Of a stretch of 64,000 bases of DNA, positions 34,453-46,984 are shown one piece after another. Each line of letters starts with the position of its first letter. Position 1 is the stretch's first letter. A program made the position numbers and the translations under genes. The notes beneath the pieces were generated by a model. It had not been told where the DNA came from, ran no database searches, and saw nothing but the letters and a program-made list of their open reading frames with translations. Source of the DNA: Allomesorhizobium sp043769475 (GTDB lineage: Bacteria > Pseudomonadota > Alphaproteobacteria > Rhizobiales > Rhizobiaceae); NCBI RefSeq assembly GCF_043769475.1, contig NZ_CP171729.1:3658001-3722000 (forward strand), read 5' to 3'.

Positions 34453-36512
34453 TCGTGGGCACGGCCGGGCATGTCGACCATGGCAAAACCGCGCTGGTGC
34501 ATGCGCTCACCGGCGTCGACACCGACCGCCTCCAGGAAGAAAAAGCGCGCGGCATGACGATCGATCTCGGCTTCGCCTATCTGCCGACGCCGAGCGGAGA
34601 CATTATCGGGTTCGTCGATGTTCCCGGACACGAGCGATTTGTCCACACGATGCTTGCAGGAGCCAGCGGCATCGATTTCGCGTTGCTGGTCGTAGCCGCG
34701 GATGACGGCGTCATGCCGCAGACGCGGGAGCACCTCGCCATTGTCGATCTGCTCGGCATCAAGCGCGGCGCTGTCGTGCTCTCGAAGTCAGACCTTGCCG
34801 ACACGGCACGACGCGCTGCCGTTGCGGCGGAGATACACGCCACGCTCGCAGAAACCGCGCTCGCTGGAGCCGAAATAATTCCGGCCTCTTCCGTCACCGG
34901 CGAAGGCATCGACGCTCTTCGGGGTCTCTTGTTCCAGGAAGCGTCACGCTTTGCCGTCCGTGCGGCATTGGGCCGCTTCAGACTGGCGGTGGACCGCTCA
35001 TTCACGCTGCACGGCGTCGGTACCGTCGTCACCGGCACCGTGCTGTCAGGCTCGGTGGGGATCGGCGACAGCGTCGTGGTCAGCCCGTCGGGGCTGTCTG
35101 CGCGCGTCCGGTCTATCCATACCCAGAACCGGCCAGCCAAGCGCGGCAAGGCGGGAGATCGCTGCGCGCTGAACCTGGCCGGCGAAGGTATCGGCAAGGA
35201 GGCGATCCGGCGCGGCGACGTGATACTCGATCCGGAACTTCACGCGCCGACGGACCGCATCGACGCAAGGCTGCGCGTCCTGCCTTCAGAACCGAAACCG
35301 ATCGGCCAATGGTTTCCGGTGCGGCTGCACCATGCCGCAGCCGAGGTCGGCGCGCGGGTCGTGCTCCTCGGCGACGAACCGGTCAGGCCCGGCGGCGCGG
35401 CCACTGTGCAACTGGTGCTGGACAGTCCGATCGCCGCCGCAGCCGGGGACACGTATGTTGTGCGCGACACCTCGGCGCAGCGGACCATCGGCGGTGGAAG
35501 CTTTCTCGACCTCAGGGCGCCCAGCCGCAAGCGCCGCACGCCGGAACGGCTTGCCCGGCTCGAAGCACACGCTGTCCCGCTCTCCGAGCAGGCCGTTGCC
35601 GCGCTCCTCGACGCGCCGCCTCACTATCTCGACCTGAAAACTTTCGGGCGTGATCGGGCGCTCGGCGCGGACGAGGCGGAAAGCCTGATCGAAAGCCTCG
35701 GGCTCGTCCGTATTCCCGTCGGAGAGATGCTGCTTGTGTTCTCCCCGGAACGCTGGATGGCGTTCAAAATCGCCTTGATCTCGACGCTGGAGGCTTTCCA
35801 CGCCGACAACCCCGACCTGCCGGGCATCGGGATGGAAAGGCTGCGGCTTCAACTCGAGCCGCGTCTTCCGACCCCCGCTTTCGCCGCCGTTCTACGCGGC
35901 CTGTCGCGCGCCGGTGAACTGGCTCTCGACGGCGCCTGGGTACGGCTTCCGGGCCATGAAGTACGGCTTGCGCCGAAGGACGAGTCCCTCTGGCTGCGGA
36001 TCCAGCCGCTCCTTGGCGGTTCCGACCGGTTCCATCCGCCGAGGGTGCGCGACATCGCCGAAGTGCTTGCCGGCCAGGAAGCTGAAGTCCGAAGGCTCTT
36101 GAAGCTTACTGCCCGCATGGGGAAGGTGCACGAAATCGCCCACGACCATTTTTTCCTGCGCAACGCACTGGCGGAGATCGTCGAGACTATCCGCGAGCTT
36201 GCGGCAGCGACGCCGGACGGGCAATTCGTCGCCGCCCAGTTTCGCGATCGCGCCGGCAGCGGCCGCAAGGTGGCCATCCATATCCTCGAATTTCTCGATC
36301 GGCATGGCATAACCGTGCGGCGTGGCGATCTTCGCCGCCTCAACCGGCATCGGCTGGACCTGTTTCGCAGTCCGGCCGATGATCGACCGCTGACGGCGGA
36401 AGCCTTTGGAGGAGCATCGTCCCCGGTGGGGCGTCCGGACTTCAAATCCGGGAGGGGCCGCGAGCCGGTCCTTGGTGGGTTCGACTCCCACTCTCTTCCG
36501 CCATCCTCCTAG
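34449..36512 (+). CDS. selB: Selenocysteine-specific elongation factor SelB
   Basis: 687 residues as open. GTPase domain: GTAGHVDHGKTALVHALTG (P-loop), RGMTIDLGFAY (switch I), DVPGHERFV (G3), SKSDL (G4). EF-Tu-like barrels follow (FRLAVDRSFTLHGVGTVVTGT), then winged-helix repeats that bind SECIS, ending near HILEFLDRHGITVRRGDLRR. It brings Sec-tRNA to the UGA of fdoG. The reading frame runs past the last recognisable SelB residues (HRLDLFRSP) straight through the tRNA-Sec gene and stops at 36510-36512 after its CCA, so the last ~40 residues are a translated tRNA. Whether the protein really ends there is uncertain. Confidence 0.95.
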   Translation: MIVGTAGHVDHGKTALVHALTGVDTDRLQEEKARGMTIDLGFAYLPTPSGDIIGFVDVPGHERFVHTMLAGASGIDFALLVVAADDGVMPQTREHLAIVDLLGIKRGAVVLSKSDLADTARRAAVAAEIHATLAETALAGAEIIPASSVTGEGIDALRGLLFQEASRFAVRAALGRFRLAVDRSFTLHGVGTVVTGTVLSGSVGIGDSVVVSPSGLSARVRSIHTQNRPAKRGKAGDRCALNLAGEGIGKEAIRRGDVILDPELHAPTDRIDARLRVLPSEPKPIGQWFPVRLHHAAAEVGARVVLLGDEPVRPGGAATVQLVLDSPIAAAAGDTYVVRDTSAQRTIGGGSFLDLRAPSRKRRTPERLARLEAHAVPLSEQAVAALLDAPPHYLDLKTFGRDRALGADEAESLIESLGLVRIPVGEMLLVFSPERWMAFKIALISTLEAFHADNPDLPGIGMERLRLQLEPRLPTPAFAAVLRGLSRAGELALDGAWVRLPGHEVRLAPKDESLWLRIQPLLGGSDRFHPPRVRDIAEVLAGQEAEVRRLLKLTARMGKVHEIAHDHFFLRNALAEIVETIRELAAATPDGQFVAAQFRDRAGSGRKVAIHILEFLDRHGITVRRGDLRRLNRHRLDLFRSPADDRPLTAEAFGGASSPVGRPDFKSGRGREPVLGGFDSHSLPPSS
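36408..36503 (+). tRNA. selC: tRNA-Sec (anticodon TCA)
   Basis: 96-nt tRNA-Sec starting GGAGGAGC and ending CTTCCGCCA with an encoded CCA. Anticodon stem CCGGA/TCCGG with loop CTTCAAA gives anticodon TCA. Long variable arm (about 36450-36480) and T arm GTGGG-TTCGACT-CCCAC. Closely parallels E. coli selC. It lies inside the 3' end of the selB reading frame. Confidence 0.95.
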
Positions 36513-36557
36513 AGCATGATCCCGAAAAGTTGCATCCTTTTCGGAAAAGATCATGCT
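36513..36557. repeat. Rhizobiales palindromic intergenic element
   Basis: AGCATGATC (36513-36521) and GATCATGCT (36549-36557) are perfect inverted arms around an inner CCGAAAAG / CTTTTCGG pair. This AGCATGATC...GATCATGCT palindrome recurs between genes in Mesorhizobium and relatives. Here it could act as terminator after selB-selC. Confidence 0.75.
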
Positions 36558-36578
36558 TCAACAAAAGACGCGACGACA

Positions 36579-37028
36579 ATGACCGCATCGTTCCTCCGTG
36601 AACTGAAGACAGCGGCCGAAGCCGCCAAAACCGCTGAAACAAGCTTCCGGCGGGAGGCCGCCCTGAAAATTGCGGCTCTCGAGCAGGAGCGCGCATTCGC
36701 CTTCAGGCGGCTCAATCTCATGCAGGCGATCGCCGAGGCGATGGCATCGGCTGAAAGCGAGGAAATTGCCGTGGCGAGCGCGTTTGCCGCCCTGCGCACG
36801 CGTCTCGGCTGGAACTCGGACAGCGAGGCGCGATCGGAGGTGATGATGCATTTCAGCCCGGTAGCGCTGGCGGTATTTCGCAATGCGGCTTCGAGCGAAG
36901 ACAAATCAGCGGCCGAGGCTCACGAGGCCATTGCTGCTTTCGAACGCTGGTACGCTGAAACCCGGGGATCGCCATTCTGGATCCTGTTCGAGCACCAGAT
37001 GCCAGACACGCCTCTCGTCGATTTTTAA
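36579..37028 (+). CDS. Hypothetical protein, helical, unrecognised
   Basis: 149 residues from ATG 36579; the upstream in-frame ATG at 36516 would start inside the palindrome and is rejected. The N-terminal ~65 residues are Ala/Glu/Lys rich and likely a coiled coil (LRELKTAAEAAKTAETSFRR). The rest is mostly helical with SPVALAVFRNAAS and a closing ERWYAETRGSPFWILFEHQM. No signal or membrane segment. No family recognised; may not belong to the sel operon as the palindrome intervenes. Confidence 0.65.
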   Translation: MTASFLRELKTAAEAAKTAETSFRREAALKIAALEQERAFAFRRLNLMQAIAEAMASAESEEIAVASAFAALRTRLGWNSDSEARSEVMMHFSPVALAVFRNAASSEDKSAAEAHEAIAAFERWYAETRGSPFWILFEHQMPDTPLVDF

Positions 37029-37039
37029 GGAACGCAGTT

Positions 37040-37065
37040 AAAAAAAGAGCCCGCACGAAGCGGGC
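37040..37065 (-). terminator. Rho-independent terminator (minus strand)
   Basis: Stem GCCCGC/GCGGGC (37049-37065) with a 5-base loop; read leftward it is followed by CTC and seven T (37040-37046). Third and last hairpin of the rrn-fMet series. Confidence 0.8.
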
Positions 37066-37099
37066 GTTGCGAGGGGATGAGGGGGTCTCTCCATCAACG

Positions 37100-37130
37100 A
37101 AAAAACCCGCCAGGCAGGACCTGACGGGTT
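37100..37130 (-). terminator. Rho-independent terminator (minus strand)
   Basis: Arms AACCCGCCAGG and CCTGACGGGTT pair with one mismatch (37104-37130) and, read leftward, run into six T. Second hairpin after tRNA-fMet. Confidence 0.75.
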
Positions 37131-37132
37131 TG

Positions 37133-37157
37133 ATTTGGTTGCGGGGACAGGATTTGA
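37133..37157. repeat. Duplicate of the tRNA-fMet 3' end (25 bp)
   Basis: Identical to 37273-37297, which is the last 22 bases of the tRNA gene including CCA plus 3 bases beyond. Looks like an attachment-site or recombination scar 140 bp from the intact gene. Confidence 0.7.
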
Positions 37158-37241
37158 CTTTTTCTGTCCCGCCGCGTCGGCTGCGCCTCCTTGCGGGCCC
37201 CTGACGAGGTTAAAACAGCCGGCCGCCACAAGCGAATACGG

Positions 37242-37268
37242 AAACGGCCCGCACAGGGCGGGCCGTTT
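37242..37268. terminator. Hairpin terminator after tRNA-fMet
   Basis: Eleven-base perfect stem AAACGGCCCGC/GCGGGCCGTTT with loop ACAGG; lies 8 nt beyond the tRNA-fMet 3' end on the minus strand. T-run short, so possibly partial. Confidence 0.65.
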
Positions 37269-37275
37269 TCGTATT

Positions 37276-37352
<77 letters not shown>

Positions 37353-37479
37353 CCACCTTTTTGCGAGATCGAACCCGCGAAACATCAGCCGGCCAAAACA
37401 AATGGGCCGCATCGAGCGGCCCGAAATCCCGTTTTGGCGGGCCGCATCGGAAAGAGAAGATTTACAACATGCGCTTGGC

Positions 37480-37598
37480 AGACCTGGCAGCGACTTACTC
37501 TCCCGCGTCTTGAGACGAAGTACCATCAGCGCTGGAGCGTTTCACGGCCGAGTTCGGAATGGGATCGGGTGCAGCCGCTCCGCCATAACCACCAGGTC
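37480..37598 (-). rRNA. rrf: 5S ribosomal RNA
   Basis: Read leftward it opens CCGACCTGGTGGTTATGGCG and contains CACCCGATCCCATTCCGAAC, the conserved loop, closing with GTCGCTGCCAGGTC. Ends estimated to within a few bases. Confidence 0.95.
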
Positions 37599-37677
37599 GG
37601 CAAAGAGCATGTTGTTTCGAGAAGCTGTTTTTGTGCCTTCCATCGCTTTCGCGATAGGCATTCGAAATGAGAACGAT

Positions 37678-40470
<2,793 letters not shown>

Positions 40471-40783
40471 TCGTTCTCATTGCCAATGCCCATCCGAAGA
40501 CTGCTCCTCAAACGGTATTGGCACAAAAAGACCAGCTTCTCGAGATCGGTCCGGGGGTGCGGTTAGGCAAACCCATCATATGCGGGAGATTGAGCGTCTC
40601 ACCGCGACAAACCAGAGCCTTCAACGCACAATCGGCCGAAAGGTCGAAACCTATCGGGGATCGTACTCAGGCTAAGGAGTCCGAACAAATCTTCTCTTTA
40701 CGATGTCAAACAGAACAGGCAGTGGACCTAAGGTCCGCTACAAAACCATTTGCGAATGACTTTCATCCTCTCAACACCAGGTA
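40471..40783. other. 16S-23S spacer, 23S-proximal part
   Basis: 313 bp between tRNA-Ala and 23S. Processing and antitermination signals are expected, but none was pinned down. No gene. Confidence 0.6.
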
Positions 40784-40859
40784 TGGTGGAGCCGGACGGG
40801 ATCGAACCGACGACATCCTGCTTGCAAAGCAGGCGCTCTCCCAGCTGAGCTACGGCCCC
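40784..40859 (-). tRNA. tRNA-Ala (anticodon TGC)
   Basis: 76 nt, starts GGGGCCGTAGCTCAGCTGGG on the minus strand, anticodon loop with TGC (complement TTGCAAA at about 40823), encoded CCA. Standard spacer tRNA. Confidence 0.97.
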
Positions 40860-40879
40860 TGATACCTATGAAAGGAAAT

Positions 40880-40956
40880 TGGTGGGCCTGGGAGGACTTG
40901 AACCTCCGACCTCACGCTTATCAAGCGCGCGCTCTAACCAACTGAGCTACAAGCCC
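40880..40956 (-). tRNA. tRNA-Ile (anticodon GAT)
   Basis: 77 nt, starts GGGCTTGTAGCTCAGTTGG on the minus strand, anticodon GAT (complement TTATCAA), encoded CCA. First spacer tRNA after 16S. Confidence 0.97.
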
Positions 40957-41164
40957 TCAACCGAACCCCGCTGGCGCCAAAGTGCACCGGCAAGGCACGC
41001 CTAAAGGCAAGGCCAAAAGGTCGGCTAGTCATTCGCGAAGAAAGAGAAACGAAGGCGGCAGATCCGCTTAAGGTATGCGCGGCCTAAGGACTGACTGTCC
41101 TTGACCTTTGTTCCAAGTAATCCAGAAGGCAGAGGCTTCACGAGGAAGCGTTTCCATTGAGGAT

Positions 41165-42657
<1,493 letters not shown>

Positions 42658-42852
42658 TGAAACTTTGATTGGCTTTTATCTGGTCACGCTTGAATTGACG
42701 AGAACATTCACACCTAAGCACTTGCGTGCCTGGTAGATATCTTCTCTTCAAAACGTGTCCGCCAAAGTCTCGTTCGAACCGTCCCATCCCTGGCGGGATG
42801 AGGGGTTCAGCAGAACTCTGCCGCCCACGTTTCTCTTTCTTCAATATTCAAT

Positions 42853-42864
42853 TGTCAAAGAACA
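42853..42864 (-). promoter_or_regulatory. boxA antitermination site of rrn
   Basis: TGTTCTTTGACA on the minus strand, close to the boxA consensus TGCTCTTTAACA, about 195 nt ahead of 16S. NusB/S10 bind such sites to prevent Rho termination of untranslated rRNA. Confidence 0.8.
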
Positions 42865-43006
42865 GACATTGCGAGACGCGATGTCGTGGGCCCGGCTGCT
42901 TTTGGCTTGGGGCCCGGTTGAGTGTCGCTCACGCGGCTCTCTTGATTTCGTAACACAAGGGCGAACTCGTTTGCGCCAGCGGCGCGCCGCCCTCGTTGTT
43001 GAGGCG

Positions 43007-43036
43007 TATATAGGCGGGGGGTCCGCCTAGTGTCAA
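43007..43036 (-). promoter_or_regulatory. rrn promoter, proximal
   Basis: TTGACA (43031-43036), 18-base spacer, TATATA (43007-43012) on the minus strand. A GC-rich stretch follows the -10, as expected of stringently controlled promoters. Confidence 0.75.
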
Positions 43037-43217
43037 CAACGATTTTGAACTTTTTTTGAATTTTTTGCGACAGCACCTCGACAGCCCTTGAGGCCGCTGC
43101 GTCACCGCCGCAAAAAGTCCCGCGCGCTTTCCGCTGCCGGGCCAAGAAGCCCTATTGCGGCCCAATTGCCCGCCAAAGTCGGTGGCGGGGACTGCTTCGG
43201 CTGCTTCGCGCGCGCGT

Positions 43218-43247
43218 TCTATATATGGGACGCGTAGGAAGTAGTGC
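43218..43247 (-). promoter_or_regulatory. rrn promoter, distal
   Basis: TTGCAC (43242-43247), 18-base spacer, TATATA (43218-43223), 211 nt upstream of the first promoter. GCGCG follows the -10 region. Confidence 0.65.
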
Positions 43248-43350
43248 AAGAGCGGGCCCTTTCGTTGACTTAGCTTGCCGCGACAGGCAAATGTCACGGC
43301 AACGAAAACAAGAAATGCCGATTGCCGATCGGGAAGAAACCGCCGTCTGA

Positions 43351-45306
43351 ATGCAAGATATCGACGATGCCATAGCCGAACTCGGCAACGAGCCGCCGTT
43401 GATTGCCGATGGGCGCAGCGGGCCGCCCGATCGTCGGGAGGTTTCGGCGCGCTGGCTCTCGGGCACTTTCCTGACCGGCGTCACCTCGAGCGTGCTGATG
43501 GGCGTAGCCCTGTTCGCGGCGCTCGACGGCCGCGAGCAGCTCGCCACCCCGCCGGAGATCGCCGACCTGCTGCTCGTCCGGCGCGGCGGCGACGACCAGG
43601 GCGAGAAGGCCAGGACCGACCGGCTCGTCCCGGCACGCCAGATTGCAAAGGCCAAGGATCGCCGGCGCATGGAAATCTCCACGGTCAGCCGCGAGGGCGA
43701 CCGCGACGTGATCCGCACCATGCCGTTCGTGCAGATCAAGATGGCGCTGGCCGCCGGACACAAGACGGCGCGCAACTATCCGGAGTTCGATCCGCTGGAG
43801 GTCTTTGCCGAAGACGGCGCCGTTTTGACGGCGTCCGCCAACACCGGGCAGATCTACGGCGTCAAGGTTGAGAGCGAGATGAGCCTCAAGACGGTGGATT
43901 TCCCCGTCGAGACGGCGGCGTTCGATACACGGAGCGGACTTTCGGCCGACGAGGTCGAGCAGGTCGTCCGCTCGACAGGCTCGATCCTGACCGACGGCGC
44001 CATCCAGGTCGCGGCACTCCACTATGTCGACCCGCAGCGGTTCGGCGATTCGCTCGCTCAGACGCTGACCGCCTCCTACGGCGTGCGGATCGTCCCGGAA
44101 AACGTCTCGGTCTGGCCACTCGAGGGAACCGACGAAAACGTCCTGTCCTACGCAGAGGAGATCATTCCGTTCAACAACGACCGTGAAATCTCCGCCGCCT
44201 TTGCCGATTCCGGCTATGTGGGCGAGGATGCGGCCGGCATGGCCGAGGCGATAGGCAAGATCATGAGCACCACCACGCTGAAGGCGGGCGCGGTGCTGCG
44301 GGTAGGCCTCGAGGTGCGTGGCGACCGGGCGCGGGTCGTGCGGACCAGCGTCTATGACAGGGTCCAGCATATAGTGACCATTGCGCTCAACGACCGCGAC
44401 CAGTTCGTGACGACGGCCGAACCCGAGCCGAACCCGGCGCTGCTGACAGCCTTCGACGACACGCCGCCGGTGGCGGTCCGGGGCAACCTGCCCACCGTCT
44501 ACGACGGTATATATCGTGCAGCCTACGCCTACGGCATGTCCCGCGGCGTGACCAAGCAACTGATCAAGCTCCTGGCGTCGGACGTCGATTTCCAGTCGCG
44601 GCTGAACCCGGCCGATCGCGTGGAGGTGTTCTTCTCGCAGCCCGACGGCGACGATTTGATGTCGGAAGATTCCGAACTGCTTTACGTGTCGGCGACTTTC
44701 GGCGGCAACACGCGCAACTTCTACCGCTACAAAATGTCGGACGGAACGATCGATTATTTCGACCAGGACGGCCGCAGCGCCAAGCAGTTCCTGCTGCGCA
44801 ACCCGCTCCCCAATGGCCGCTTCACGTCGGGATTCGGCGGACGCAACCATCCGATCCTCGGGCGTTCCGCCATGCACACCGGCGTGGACTGGGCCGCACC
44901 GCGCGGCACGCCGATCATCGCCTCGGGCAATGGTGTCGTGGAAAAAGCCGAATGGGCCGGCGGCTACGGCCGCCAGACGATAGTCCGACATGCCAATGGC
45001 TACGAAACCTCGTACAACCATCAGAGCGCCTTTGCCAAGGGCATCAAGGCCGGCGCCAAGGTCCGCCAGGGCCAGGTCATCGGCTATGTCGGATCCACCG
45101 GCCTTTCGACAGGCAACCACCTGCACTACGAACTGATGGTCAACGGCCGCAAGGTCGATCCGATGCGCGTCAGGCTGCCGGTCGGCCGGGTCCTGAAAGG
45201 CGACGACCTCGCGAAATTCGAGAAAGAGCGCAAGCGCATCGACGACCTGCTCAAGGAAGAGAGCGGCGGCCCGCTGAAGGTCGCGAGCGCCAAGGCCGAA
45301 GGCTGA
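43351..45306 (+). CDS. M23 (LytM/NlpD-type) peptidoglycan endopeptidase, membrane-anchored
   Basis: 651 residues. One N-terminal membrane helix (LTGVTSSVLMGVALFAAL, about residues 42-60) makes it a type II membrane protein with the bulk in the periplasm. A long middle domain of unknown fold, including a LysM/OapA-like part around KQLIKLLASDVDF, precedes the M23 domain at residues ~500-610: MHTGVDWAAPRGTPI (His and Asp zinc ligands) and NHLHYELMVNG (HxH). All metal ligands seem present, so it is likely an active cross-bridge hydrolase used in cell-wall remodelling or division, rather than a degenerate EnvC-like activator. Confidence 0.9.
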   Translation: MQDIDDAIAELGNEPPLIADGRSGPPDRREVSARWLSGTFLTGVTSSVLMGVALFAALDGREQLATPPEIADLLLVRRGGDDQGEKARTDRLVPARQIAKAKDRRRMEISTVSREGDRDVIRTMPFVQIKMALAAGHKTARNYPEFDPLEVFAEDGAVLTASANTGQIYGVKVESEMSLKTVDFPVETAAFDTRSGLSADEVEQVVRSTGSILTDGAIQVAALHYVDPQRFGDSLAQTLTASYGVRIVPENVSVWPLEGTDENVLSYAEEIIPFNNDREISAAFADSGYVGEDAAGMAEAIGKIMSTTTLKAGAVLRVGLEVRGDRARVVRTSVYDRVQHIVTIALNDRDQFVTTAEPEPNPALLTAFDDTPPVAVRGNLPTVYDGIYRAAYAYGMSRGVTKQLIKLLASDVDFQSRLNPADRVEVFFSQPDGDDLMSEDSELLYVSATFGGNTRNFYRYKMSDGTIDYFDQDGRSAKQFLLRNPLPNGRFTSGFGGRNHPILGRSAMHTGVDWAAPRGTPIIASGNGVVEKAEWAGGYGRQTIVRHANGYETSYNHQSAFAKGIKAGAKVRQGQVIGYVGSTGLSTGNHLHYELMVNGRKVDPMRVRLPVGRVLKGDDLAKFEKERKRIDDLLKEESGGPLKVASAKAEG

Positions 45307-45325
45307 TCCATCCGCGATTGCGATA

Positions 45326-46852
45326 TCATTCCGCCGAAGCCGTATCCCCGGCTCGCTCCGCATCTTCGGTGCGGCCGCCTCCGGGCACAGTCAGCCAGGC
45401 GGTCAGCGCCGAGAGAACGCAGAGCGCGGCCGTGACCCAGGCTATGGCGGCAAAGGCGGCATCGCTTGCGGCGAGCCGGATGCTTTCGACTTCAGCCGGA
45501 AGCGCGCTCGCCGGTTGCTCGCCAAATCCTGGAAGTGTACCGCCGCCCTCGCCCAGCAACGATGCGTAGCGGAGCGCGGCAACGCCGCCCATCACCGCGA
45601 CTGCAAACAAGCCTGCCATGCGGGCGACAGCATTGTTGATGCCCGAAGCGGCCCCGGTGTCGCTGTCGGCAACGGCCGTCATGATCGCCGTCGACAGCGG
45701 AGACACGACAAGCGCCATGCCCAATCCCATCAGGGCCATCAGGGGGAAAATGCCTAACCAGAAGCTGTGGACGCCGCCGCCCGTCAGAAGAGCAAGGCCT
45801 GCAAAGGCGGTCGCCACCACGAGGCTGCCGGCCGCGATCGGCAGACGCGCGCCGATGCTGTCGGAGGCCTTTCCGACCGGCCCCGAAAGAACTGCGATCG
45901 CAAGCGAAAGCGGCAGGAAAATGAAGCCGGACTCGGCCTCGCTCAAACCCCATCCCGCAATCAGCAGCATAGGCAGATAGAAAAGGATCGCCGAAAGCGC
46001 GAAGTAGAGGAAGAACGTCGAGATGTTTGCTCCCGAAAACGGTCTGCTGGCGAACAGGCCGAGATCGACCATAGGTTCTCGCTGACGCCGCTCCCAGACG
46101 AGGAATGCCGCCATGACCACCAGGCCGGCGGCCACCCAGGCGGCGGAGTGCAGCAGGCTCGCCGTGCCGAAAACGGTGAAGCCGTAGGCAAGCGCGCCGA
46201 GCGAGGCCGTGGCGAGCGCCGCGCCGCCGAGATCGAGGGCGCGCGTTGCGCCCGGCGCATCCGCCGGCACCTTTGCCGCCAGGAAATAGATTGCCAGACC
46301 GCCGAGCGGAAGGTTTACGGCGAATATCCAGCGCCAGACGCTGTCGTCGAAGGAAGAAAGCAGCACGCCGCCGATCACCGGCCCCAGCGCCGTGGTGAGC
46401 GCCGAGGACGCCGCCCAGATGCCGATTGCGCGCCCGCGCTCCTTCTTCGGGTAGGCCTTTGCGATTATGGCGAGGCTGCCGGGCACCATGATGGCCGCGC
46501 CCACTCCCTGCGCGGCGCGCGCGAAGATAAGAAACAATGGGTCCGGAGCAACCGCGCAGATCATCGAGCCGCCGATGAACAGTGCAATGCCGACGATCAA
46601 TGTGCTGCGCAGGCCGAACTTGTCGCCCGCGGCCCCGCCGGCGAGAATGAGCGCCGACAGCGTCAGCGCATAAGCGTTGGAAATCCACTGCGCTTCGACA
46701 AGGCTGGCGCCGAGGTTGCTGCGCATCGCCGGAATGGCGATCGCCACCACCGACCCGTCGATGAAGCCGAGGGCCGAAGCGAGAATCGCCGCGACCAGCA
46801 CATAACGGCGGCGTTCCTTCGGGCAGAACGTCCCATCGCTGGGCGGAGCCAT
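45326..46852 (-). CDS. MFS drug-efflux transporter, DHA2 (14-helix) family
   Basis: 508 residues from ATG 46852; an ATG at 46915 would add 21 residues without hydrophobic character. Hallmarks: FIDGSVVAIAIPAM in helix 1 (motif D1-like), GGAAGDKFGLRSTLIVG (motif A between helices 2 and 3), GVGAAIMVPGSLAIIAKAYPKKERGRAIGIW and GPVIGGVLLSSF (motif C). About 14 hydrophobic segments, the EmrB/QacA type. It exports lipophilic compounds by proton antiport. No adaptor or regulator gene nearby, so it may work alone in the inner membrane. Confidence 0.88.
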   Translation of the reverse strand: MAPPSDGTFCPKERRRYVLVAAILASALGFIDGSVVAIAIPAMRSNLGASLVEAQWISNAYALTLSALILAGGAAGDKFGLRSTLIVGIALFIGGSMICAVAPDPLFLIFARAAQGVGAAIMVPGSLAIIAKAYPKKERGRAIGIWAASSALTTALGPVIGGVLLSSFDDSVWRWIFAVNLPLGGLAIYFLAAKVPADAPGATRALDLGGAALATASLGALAYGFTVFGTASLLHSAAWVAAGLVVMAAFLVWERRQREPMVDLGLFASRPFSGANISTFFLYFALSAILFYLPMLLIAGWGLSEAESGFIFLPLSLAIAVLSGPVGKASDSIGARLPIAAGSLVVATAFAGLALLTGGGVHSFWLGIFPLMALMGLGMALVVSPLSTAIMTAVADSDTGAASGINNAVARMAGLFAVAVMGGVAALRYASLLGEGGGTLPGFGEQPASALPAEVESIRLAASDAAFAAIAWVTAALCVLSALTAWLTVPGGGRTEDAERAGDTASAE

Positions 46853-46984
46853 CGTCTCTGGGACAGCGCCCTCATGTGCTTCGCAAGGCGATCGCATGCG
46901 CCGAAAATAGCGCAACGCGCAACCGCAGCAATCCCGTCAGATGGAAAGAGCCGATACATCCGCAAGGTCCGGGACCGCGCGGAA

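Larger units (their letters stand above)
37029..37275. other. Terminator-rich intergenic region downstream of rrn
   Basis: Three hairpins facing the leftward rrn transcript (listed separately) and a duplicate of the last bases of tRNA-fMet. No gene. Confidence 0.7.
42658..43350. other. rrn leader and promoter region
   Basis: 693 bp. Read leftward: two sigma-70 promoters (43218-43247 and 43007-43036), boxA (42853-42864) and the 16S leader. The rightward M23 peptidase gene also takes its promoter from this region; none was clear. Confidence 0.75.

Noticed and set aside
43294..45363. 689-codon minus-strand frame
   Set aside because: Antisense to the M23 peptidase gene.
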